Assembly (NCBI GenBank): GCA_037178625.1
Contig: CM074140.1
Span: 1,302,001-1,366,000 of the forward strand
From: Skeletonema tropicum
Lineage: Eukaryota; Bacillariophyta; Thalassiosirophyceae; Thalassiosirales; Thalassiosiraceae
Reading direction: 5' to 3'
DNA: 64,000 bases
Of the stretch, positions 35,867 through 43,447 are shown piece by piece (positions within the stretch are counted from its first letter, which is position 1; each line of letters starts with the position of its first letter). The notes below the pieces were generated by a model, which was given only the letters and a program-made list of their open reading frames with translations, ran no database searches and was not told the DNA's origin. Position numbers and translations under genes: made by a program.

Positions 35867-36498
35867 ATGCTATTGGTAAAACTCCTCAGTCCTAATGCCA
35901 CTATGCCAACTCGCTGGTCACCCGAATCTGCTGGGTTTGATTTATGTGCAGCGGAGCCTAAAGTCGTACCTGCTGGGGGGATGGCAGTTATTAAAACTGA
36001 CTTGAGTGTTGCCTGTCCAGAGGGAACTTATGCCCGTATCGCTCCAAGGAGGCAAGTCCGACAATGCTCGATATTGTGTGCTATGTTATCATGCATTCAT
36101 ATTAATTCCTGCGTTTTGTTCTGTTGTGTATTATGTAGTGGTGTTGCTGTTAAGAGAATGATCGGCTGTGGTGCTGGAGTTGTCGATGCTGACTGTAAGC
36201 TAAAATTGAAGTACAAATTAACAGCCTCGCTTATTTCATTGTAACCCATCTCAAAATTTCATATTCATATATTTTTTAAACAGATCGAGGAAATGTAGGT
36301 GTGGTTCTCTTCAATTTCGGTCATGAGGATTTTCATGTTTACATTGGAGATCGCATTGCCCAATTAATCCTCGAAAGAATTTCAATGGTTCATGCAGTGC
36401 AGGTTGACGAATTGACAGAGACACAACGTGGTGTTGGTGGATTTGGATCGACATCTGCACCCAGCAGCAGAAGAGACAAAAGTGATTTACCTCCGTGA
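35867..36498 (+). CDS. dUTP diphosphatase (dUTPase)
   Basis: Three exons: 35867-36051, 36139-36194 and 36284-36498, giving about 151 residues, the normal size of a trimeric dUTPase subunit. All five conserved motifs appear: 'AGFDLCAAE', 'RIAPRSG' (made by splicing), 'GVVDADYRGN' (made by splicing), 'GDRIAQLIL' and the P-loop-like 'RGVGGFGST' at the C terminus. The enzyme hydrolyses dUTP to dUMP and PPi, keeping uracil out of DNA and feeding thymidylate synthesis. Intron one (36052-36138) starts with GCAAGT, a GC-AG intron; only this donor restores motif 2. Intron two (36195-36283) is GT-AG. The frame is open upstream to 35456, so a longer N terminus (organelle leader) is possible; the ATG chosen gives the standard start. 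Confidence 0.88.
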
Positions 36499-36917
36499 TA
36501 GATTACGAAGAGAGAACTCTCACTGTGAAATTGTTGGATTTATTGCGTGCGTCTTTCCCCATGTCATCTATCAAAGCCATTGCAAAATATTGTTCGGGTT
36601 AAACATGTGTCGCCCTCTCTCGCGGATCAACTAACGCCAGGGGTGCATTCCGTCCAACCAACACTGCCACGGCCACGGCTCCAGCACCAAATATACATAT
36701 ATATAATTTATAATATCATTCGTGTTACATAGATGTGGCACATTTTGGATAGGTAAATGGCATTAATACATAGTTACTTCTAGCTTGTGCAGCTTCTCTC
36801 AGATGTCTTGCTTGTTTTGGTATTCAATCAAAGTGGCAGTCATTGCAAAATATTGTGTAGGTTAAACTATTTAGTGTTGTTGATCGCCTTCTATTCGTGT
36901 TACATAGATGTGGCACA
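36499..36917. other. noncoding stretch with diverged direct duplications
   Basis: Two words recur: CATTGCAAAATATTG followed by GGTTAAAC (near 36578 and 36842) and TTCGTGTTACATAGATGTGG (near 36719 and 36894). The second recurrence leads straight into the left arm of the 103-bp inverted repeat. No gene seen. Confidence 0.55.
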
Positions 36918-37350
36918 GAGTGTGGGAGGATACGAAAAAATCGAAACGCTAGGATTAAAAAAAATCGAAGTCGAATTAAAGCTGAAGAGAAGCTGAAGAA
37001 GCTCTGTTGTGAGAATGATGTCACATACATACCGCGTCCTGCTGCCGCCGTTTCTTCTGCTGGGGAGTCTCGTTTTTCCGTTCCTCACGTTTTCGCGAGG
37101 CATCTGCGTGGAGTTGAGCTGCGCGTCGCTGGGGTGTCCCTGCTCTCCGCCGCTTTTTCGTATCAGCTGCCCTGTTGCTCCTCAGCTCATCGTCACACGC
37201 CCTTATTAGATTCCGCCGTCTATTCTCTTGTTGCCTTGCGGATTCGTCATCATTCTCACAACAGAGCTTCTTCAGCTTCTCTTCAGCTTTAATTCGACTT
37301 CGATTTTTTTTAATCCTAGCGTTTCGATTTTTTCGTATCCTCCCACACTC
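36918..37350. repeat. 103-bp perfect inverted duplication around a gene 3' end
   Basis: Arms 36918-37020 and 37248-37350 are exact reverse complements; the loop is 227 nt. The right arm is coding sequence of the minus-strand gene at 37021-38811 (the part reading 'CGRIRKNRNARIKKNRSR'), and the left arm begins at the base next to that gene's TGA (37023-37021). So a piece of the gene has been copied backwards just after its stop. Confidence 0.95.
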
Positions 37351-38811
37351 CTCTACCATGCTCTTCCGTCTCACAGCCTGCTGCTGCTCCGATTCATGCT
37401 TCGGGGGTGTTAAATATGCTACACCACACGACGTGCATTGCCTCTCCAATTCACTCTCCTTCCCAGTCCATTTGCGAGTGCGATGAGGGTCATATACTAC
37501 ACGAGAAGCAGCTGCTGCGGCGCCTAATCCAACAACAGCAACTGCGGCGGGTGCTTGAAAGGAACTCCCTACTGACTTACTATTCGGCGCAGTGACGAGC
37601 GTAGGGAGACTCAGGATGATTAACATTTGAAGAAGCCTCGATGACATCATGCCACGTGAATTCTTCAGGCAAACTCCTCTTGATGATGGGAGCGGCAATG
37701 AGTGTTTATGTTTTGCACCATCATAACAATCATCAGTGCAGATGTCCTTGAGGTGTGCTTGTGCTTGTTTCAAAGAAGGAAATTGCCAATATAAACACCA
37801 ACCAGCAGAAATAGCACCAGCAATGATGGCACCTATTCTCGACGCAACAACATCTTTGAATTTGAAAGTTGCTGCAAGAACATTCAGCACCGACAATTCG
37901 CCGCAAGGTACAGATCGATCATTTGGCTCTGCGACATAGAGGGGATGGCCCAAAAGGATCAATAAACAAAGAATCCTTTTCCAGGGGGTATTGGATGGAT
38001 TCCTTGATCGAGTTCTATGATTTCTGCTGCGGCTGCTTTCCGTTTCTGATCTCACATCGCACATGACTTGTTGTATGGCGAAAGAGATAGAGATAGTTCT
38101 CGCGAGGAGGAGGAATAGGCGCCATTGCAATTGCATACGCCTGAACTGCATGATCTTCTTGCGCCAGAAACAGCGGGAATAATATCCTGTGCAGGCGAGA
38201 GTGTACTGCGTCCAGAAAACAGATATCGCAACACTATACCTCGCGAGGATGATGGCATTCGCCACATAACCAACTGCAGCAGCCCTTAGAGAGCAACCGA
38301 CCAATTCAAGGAAATCGGCGATGGAGTAGCTGTTCCGATTGGATCGCAAAGCATTGTTCTTGGAGAAAGTTAGTGCCATGTCCCTCCACTTGTTTCTTTT
38401 CAGTCCAGGCCAGCGCTTTTTGATGCGCTTTGGTGGGCGCTGGGTAGCTCTTTTGGGGAGCATTGTTGTTATATGGAGTGAAACTGCCGCAGCCACAATT
38501 TCGTAAAGCAGTCTTTTGAATACCACCAAGGATGAGTTGCTTCTGATATCTCTTTTCTTGGCATCAATCTTGTAACTCGTCTCTGTCCTAGGGCAAACAG
38601 GAAGACGAACATCAGCAGACAAGGGTTCATTGCGGAACCCTGAATCGATGACAGCGCACATCGTGTCAGAAGGTATTATAGTAGCCACATTTGTGTGTGT
38701 GTTTGATGTCTCTACGTTGACGCGAATGCGATTTTCATTGGCATTGGAATCAAACGGAGATGGACACACACAACAGAGTATTGCTAGTAACAAAAGATTA
38801 AGTCTTGTCAT
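37021..38811 (-). CDS. unrecognised multi-pass membrane protein with basic coiled tail
   Basis: Single frame of 596 residues from ATG 38811. I do not recognise a family. Three leader-like hydrophobic segments recur with similar surroundings: 'RLNLLLLAILCCVCPS' at the start, 'RILCLLILLGHPLYVAEPN' in the middle, and 'RLLQMLIILSLPTLVTAPN' later, the last two followed by a small-residue-rich hydrophobic stretch. This suggests internal triplication or fused small secreted-protein genes. Other hydrophobic stretches lie near residues 110-130 and 180-230. The last ~130 residues are very rich in K, R, E and Q and likely helical, with 'CTSCGVAYLTPPKHE' just before. The stop codon sits exactly at the edge of a 103-bp inverted duplication, so the C terminus may have been created by that event. 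Confidence 0.5.
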   Translation of the reverse strand: MTRLNLLLLAILCCVCPSPFDSNANENRIRVNVETSNTHTNVATIIPSDTMCAVIDSGFRNEPLSADVRLPVCPRTETSYKIDAKKRDIRSNSSLVVFKRLLYEIVAAAVSLHITTMLPKRATQRPPKRIKKRWPGLKRNKWRDMALTFSKNNALRSNRNSYSIADFLELVGCSLRAAAVGYVANAIILARYSVAISVFWTQYTLACTGYYSRCFWRKKIMQFRRMQLQWRLFLLLARTISISFAIQQVMCDVRSETESSRSRNHRTRSRNPSNTPWKRILCLLILLGHPLYVAEPNDRSVPCGELSVLNVLAATFKFKDVVASRIGAIIAGAISAGWCLYWQFPSLKQAQAHLKDICTDDCYDGAKHKHSLPLPSSRGVCLKNSRGMMSSRLLQMLIILSLPTLVTAPNSKSVGSSFQAPAAVAVVGLGAAAAASRVVYDPHRTRKWTGKESELERQCTSCGVAYLTPPKHESEQQQAVRRKSMVEECGRIRKNRNARIKKNRSRIKAEEKLKKLCCENDDESARQQENRRRNLIRACDDELRSNRAADTKKRRRAGTPQRRAAQLHADASRKREERKNETPQQKKRRQQDAVCM

Positions 38812-40026
38812 AATAGTAATAGTACTATGCTGAACCTGAAATAGCAATCACGAGGAGAGAATGTTTCAAATGATTTTATGGACACACTTGCATCCAGATT
38901 TGAGAGGATGAGCCTAATATCACTTAGATTCGTGTGGTCACCACGTATCAGCTAAAGTTGAATTGGGGGGCCTCTGAGATATTGACACTTGGGCTGGGGT
39001 TGCACGATTTGGAATTGAAGTTATTGTGGACTTAGGTTTGACTTAAAGTCCTAAAAACTCAATTTGAAAAAAGTTGATGTACCACTTGTAAAAAGGTAGC
39101 AGAACCCAGAATCAAAACAAAAACAAAGGGTGAGAACCCTACCTCGTACTTAAGTAGGCTTCTCATTTTGTCCGAGATAAGCTGAATTGGGGGGGGTAAA
39201 GGGGGGGGTGGAACCCCCCCCTTCCGGTGCCCTTTCCTCCTTCTTCCTAACGTACTTATGTAGCTAACTCGTAACTCGAGCCTGGTTTGTACGCATATTT
39301 TTTAAGCGAGGTAGGGTTCTCACATTTTGTCCGAGATAAGCTGAATTGGGGGGGGGGTAAAGGGGGGGTGGAACCCCCCCTTCCTGTGCCCTTTCCTCCT
39401 TCTTCCTACATAACGTATGTAGCTAACTCGTAACTCGAGCCTGGTTTGTACGCATATTTTTTTAAGTTGCTTGTTTGTACTCTATTTTTTAAGCTGCTTA
39501 TTTCTAATTCATGGACGTAGGAATTAGTAGTCGATTTTAAAAAAGCGCAACTCTTCCGCCCACGGACAGATTCTGTTTTTCCGAGTAGCTCTAGCCATAC
39601 TAAGTAAGTATAACTTACCTACATGTACGCTAACGCTTTACATGGTTAGTAGAGTTAGTCTTTACTTTTTAGCTCTCCCTTAGTATGTCCGGTCGAATTG
39701 TCCCTGCATAATTGGGAGTATTTTTCTGAAGAGACTATCATTCCCGCTTCCCGGGGGGCGGTATGGTACTCGGGGACATTTAAGCGGACATATGGATGGA
39801 AGTTCAGGAACTAACCTAAGACTAGAGAACGTTCGCAAATGACGGCATTAGAGTGCAGTCATGCCGAAGCAGAGATGGGGGGAGATACATCGATACTGCC
39901 CCCTAAATAGTAGGTAGTCATCAATTGAAATCGATGTTTCTATTTCTAAAGAGGGACAAAGGGGCCTTCTCCCCCCTCGTTATTGAGTAAAATGACTTCA
40001 TCTGGATTCTTCCGCTTAGGTCACTG
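38812..40026. other. intergenic region upstream of the cyclin gene
   Basis: Holds the G/C-run repeat pair (next entry), an ACGTAGGAATTAGTAG word at 39515-39530 that resembles words in two divergent promoters further on, and otherwise no coding potential. The cyclin promoter should lie in its right part. Confidence 0.5.
39130..39475. repeat. tandem ~155-bp repeat with G/C-run hairpins
   Basis: Two copies of a segment from CATTTTGTCCGAGATAAGCT to CTGGTTTGTACGCATATTTT (about 39164-39304 and 39323-39470). Each contains a long G run, a spacer and a perfect hairpin Gn-TGGAA-Cn: n is 8 at 39201-39221 and 7 at 39362-39380. The first copy is bracketed by 17-bp inverted repeats (GTGAGAACCCTACCTCG at 39130-39146; complement at 39307-39323), giving a ~194-bp MITE-like unit. 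G-quadruplex formation is possible. Confidence 0.8.
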
Positions 40027-41016
40027 ATGTCCGTGAAACACAAACAAACGGGAACGGGATTTTGTGTGATGTCTTTGCCAGCAAGCATGCTACCAGAGGT
40101 AGCTGGCATGCAGCATGTAGATCACCCTCGCATAAAACAACAAAGAACACCCAAACATACCATGATCGATATCCACGAACTCATCAGCCGCATCAACGCT
40201 ATGCGTGAACAGGAAGACCGGACAGAAAGATGCCAAAACTATTTCGCTTACCGTAGCAATAGCAGCGACGTTGATATGTCCTGCCGTAAAGCGATGGTAG
40301 ACTGGTGCTTTCAAGTTGCTGATACGCTTAAATTCAGTCATCAGACAGTAGGCATGACCATGTCATACTTTGACCGATACCTAAGCTCAAGGCGTGGCCG
40401 TTCCCAGGAAGCACTCGATCGCCGCAACGTGTTTCAACTTGCAGTAATCACATGCTTTTACACCGCCGTCAAGACATGCGAGCCCGTAGAGCTCGGTGTC
40501 GACTTGCTCGCCAAGATGTGCCGCGGTTTCTACTCCGAGGCCGAAATCCTCGCTATGGAGAGAGATATTCTATTTGCGCTAGATTGGCGTGTCTCTGGAC
40601 CTACACCGATGGACTTCGTGAGGCACTTGATTGAGCTTCTTCCATCGTGCGAATCCAGCTGTTCTCTCACAGAGAATGCTGAAAAGTTGATGGACCAAAT
40701 CACTTCCGATGTGCAATTTTCAATCTTCAAGCCTTCTTCCGTTGGAGCAAGCTGTCTGGTCAGCTCTATTGCACAAACAAACTGCTTCGATTTAGATGAA
40801 CTTGAATCATTTAGGGATAGATTGCCAAGAATAGTGGACTTTTCTGAAGTCATGGAAGTACAGAAGAAGCTCAATGTAGATACATCGATATGTCTACCCA
40901 AGATGAGCAGCAGTAAGACAAACGAAGTTCCAACCATGAGCAGGCGAAGAAGTGTTAGTGTTTCATCCACTTCTTCACCAGTTTGTGTCAGTATCATCCG
41001 TAATTCAGCAGCATGA
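40027..41016 (+). CDS. cyclin (diatom-type cell-cycle cyclin)
   Basis: Intronless, 329 residues from ATG 40027. The N-terminal cyclin box is clear: 'CRKAMVDWCFQVADTLKFS', 'VGMTMSYFDRYLSS', 'FQLAVITCFYTAVKTCEP' and 'ILAMERDILFALDWRVSGPT', matching the MRxxLvdW / YLdRyL / leLgmsCmlIAsKyeE / M-E--IL-aLdw pattern of the family. Cyclins bind and activate cyclin-dependent kinases. The weaker second fold follows (about residues 200-290). The sequence does not look like a canonical A, B or D cyclin and resembles the large group of diatom-specific cyclins linked to nutrient or light restart of division (family knowledge, assignment inferred). The tail is Ser-rich and basic. Confidence 0.85.
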   Translation: MSVKHKQTGTGFCVMSLPASMLPEVAGMQHVDHPRIKQQRTPKHTMIDIHELISRINAMREQEDRTERCQNYFAYRSNSSDVDMSCRKAMVDWCFQVADTLKFSHQTVGMTMSYFDRYLSSRRGRSQEALDRRNVFQLAVITCFYTAVKTCEPVELGVDLLAKMCRGFYSEAEILAMERDILFALDWRVSGPTPMDFVRHLIELLPSCESSCSLTENAEKLMDQITSDVQFSIFKPSSVGASCLVSSIAQTNCFDLDELESFRDRLPRIVDFSEVMEVQKKLNVDTSICLPKMSSSKTNEVPTMSRRRSVSVSSTSSPVCVSIIRNSAA

Positions 41017-41417
41017 TAATAAATTATCATTTATCACATCCAACCGAATAGTACTTTCACTTAGCCTCAATTAATGCGCGACCTACAGCTGTCTTTCACG
41101 GTAGCTCTTGGTGCTTGTCTCTGTACAAACTACCGATAGCATCAGTCGACTACTACTTCTTCTTGTTCAATCATGTTATTAGGAGTCTATTAGGAATATG
41201 TATTAGGGTTCTTGTCCATAGGTACGTGATTTTTCTACTGGTATTGACAATATATGAAACTGTAAACTGTAAACTGTGTATGTAAGAATGAACGCAACAA
41301 TGTTGTAATAGCTTATGATGGTTGTGATACTATGCTTTATCATTATCATCGTTGCCTGTGCTCAATTAAACTGCATGATCGAAAGAAGGCGAGAAGAAAG
41401 ACGTCGCAGAGAGTCAG
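41017..41417. other. intergenic region, no gene seen
   Basis: AT-rich spacer between the cyclin stop and the next start, same orientation. Contains a small direct duplication AAACTGTAAACTGTAAACTG near 41260. Likely holds the cyclin 3' UTR and the promoter of the next gene. Confidence 0.5.
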
Positions 41418-43220
41418 ATGAATCTGAGTGAAAAATGTAATCGCAATAATAGAAGATATAACTCAAGCGATCATCATTATGATAGCAGTTCCGAAGATCG
41501 TTTTTCACAGGCAACTGTTAATCCTAAGCAGTCAACGGCATCACACCTGACGCTCAATTCTGCCATAGCACAAGAAAACTGTGTCGCAGATATTGTAGTG
41601 GTAGTTCTCGCAGCTCCAAGTCGCCAAGAAGCGCCGATAACTAAATTTGGTTCAAAGACCCTAAAGTACAATATTCTCATTGGAGATTCTACATTACCTC
41701 ATGGAAAATGCGCCCGTATGGCGGTGTCAGTGACATCTCAAAGTTTGGCCTCATTGCTTGGTGTGGATGGGAAGGAAGGAATAGGAATGATGACTCCAAT
41801 GAAAATTGAAACCAATGATGGTAGTGAGCACGCATTCGATTTGGGTAGGTTGCAGCCAGGAGATATTGTTCGCTTCAATAATGTTGAAATTCACAAACAT
41901 CATGAAAATGAGTCCACAACCATTTCTAGCCTTAGAAAGCGGAAGCGAGAATTCATGTCAAATGATGAGAATGACCAAACAACACAACTGCTCAAGTCAA
42001 TTATGTGCGACTTGCGCACATCTTACAAGATTCCATGTGCGGGTCCTCCTTTGGCTAGAATATGTCGAATCATACCAGAAGCTGCAACGCTGGAGTCATC
42101 AGAATATCAATTACAATGGGAACGAAATATTCCGAGGAGCTTTGAAACGAGTAAGGATGTTGTAGCAGATCTTGCACGATATTACTGCAAGTGCATGAGA
42201 CCTGGTGACTTGTCAAGTACTTTCGTTTTACCTACTTCGCAAACTTGTCAACGGCGGAGAATAAGAGATATCAATACTGACAATATCGTCAGCCATGTTT
42301 TAGTGAAGGTATTACGTTGCGAAAGAGCCAAATCACTGTTTATGACTCATACAAAATCGCCGACTGAGCCAAGGATAACACACGCAACACTGGCAGACGG
42401 ACAAGGTAATGATGATATGATTGGGATAGCAGCTTCTGTGAGTCTAGAACGGGTGGCAGGTGCCACTCCATTGCTGCCAAAGGGAATCTCGACAACCTTG
42501 CTTCAAGCCATGGCAGAGGGAAAATTTGTACTGTTAACCAACGTGACAAGTCAAAGTGTGAATCCCGTAGCAGCAGGAAGAGAATATTTGGGACTAGTCC
42601 CAACAGCTGACACAACCGCGACTATTATCACGCCTGACCATCCGTACTATGTCAAGTCTGAAATGTCTCAAAGGCGACACATAGATTCATACGCATTTCA
42701 ACCACTGACACTGGAGAGAGCATCGCAACTACTTAGCCTAACTCAGCATGATTCGCAAGAGAACAGAGACGCTAGGTGCTTAATGGCAATCGAAGCACCA
42801 TTGAAAGATATATTTGTAGACGGGGTTAGCGCTTCATTAGTAGAGGGAGCATATTGGGATAAACCACGTTCTCTGTCCAACTTCCTCATCAACAGACCAA
42901 GTATATCGACAGGTCTCGAAGCAATCAAATTGCAACCATCGTACCGTTCCGCTACATTCTTACTGGATCCCAAATTTGTCTCGAGGGAAATCATTGTGAA
43001 CGCAGATGCCAATGCACTCAAGCTTCTATGCATGGATGTACCAATCGAAGACATGATCATCGAAGATGATTGCATCGATGCTTCTACTCATCCATACCTT
43101 CTTCACGTTGGACGGGTGTTGAAGTCACTTTGTGAAGAAGATGTGCGCATCAGATGGGTATTGGAGCAAGAGGATGAGTGCAATTGGTTTGTAATCAATG
43201 CAACTTTACTGGAGATCTAG
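41418..43220 (+). CDS. OB-fold-like protein, possibly single-stranded-DNA binding
   Basis: Intronless, 600 residues from ATG 41418. I cannot assign a family with certainty. Residues ~55-160 have the rhythm of an OB fold: a strand 'VADIVVVVLAAP', a turn with 'KFGSKTLKYNILIGDST', 'ARMAVSVTSQSLASLL' and 'LGRLQPGDIVRFNNVEIH', similar to the way OB domains of RPA70, MEIOB, SHLD2 or POT1 are laid out (strand, 'D' turn, 'L.pGDvv.i.n..v'). A basic KRKRE stretch at about residue 175 may be a nuclear signal. The remaining ~400 residues look globular, with 'YLGLVPTADTTATIITPDHPYY' split over a likely second fold. A role in telomere or repair DNA binding is a guess from the OB resemblance. Confidence 0.5.
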   Translation: MNLSEKCNRNNRRYNSSDHHYDSSSEDRFSQATVNPKQSTASHLTLNSAIAQENCVADIVVVVLAAPSRQEAPITKFGSKTLKYNILIGDSTLPHGKCARMAVSVTSQSLASLLGVDGKEGIGMMTPMKIETNDGSEHAFDLGRLQPGDIVRFNNVEIHKHHENESTTISSLRKRKREFMSNDENDQTTQLLKSIMCDLRTSYKIPCAGPPLARICRIIPEAATLESSEYQLQWERNIPRSFETSKDVVADLARYYCKCMRPGDLSSTFVLPTSQTCQRRRIRDINTDNIVSHVLVKVLRCERAKSLFMTHTKSPTEPRITHATLADGQGNDDMIGIAASVSLERVAGATPLLPKGISTTLLQAMAEGKFVLLTNVTSQSVNPVAAGREYLGLVPTADTTATIITPDHPYYVKSEMSQRRHIDSYAFQPLTLERASQLLSLTQHDSQENRDARCLMAIEAPLKDIFVDGVSASLVEGAYWDKPRSLSNFLINRPSISTGLEAIKLQPSYRSATFLLDPKFVSREIIVNADANALKLLCMDVPIEDMIIEDDCIDASTHPYLLHVGRVLKSLCEEDVRIRWVLEQEDECNWFVINATLLEI

Positions 43221-43447
43221 AGAGAGAGAGATATACTTGCTATGTCGCTTCCGCTTTTATTCGAGACTGATAAAATTAGAAATGTCGTACCGGTAACCGC
43301 GAGTCGCATCATCCCACCCTTTCATTTTTGCTTTTCATTCTACACGATACTTAAGTACACGAAGGCCCATCAAAAGTAAAAAAGAAGTGATGTCGGCCAA
43401 CTCATCCGTCCGCTAACCTCGTCTATTCATTACTCCTATTGTGTAAG

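Noticed and set aside
37009..38833. Plus-strand frames opposite the 596-residue membrane protein
   Set aside because: Shadows of the minus-strand coding region and of its inverted duplication.
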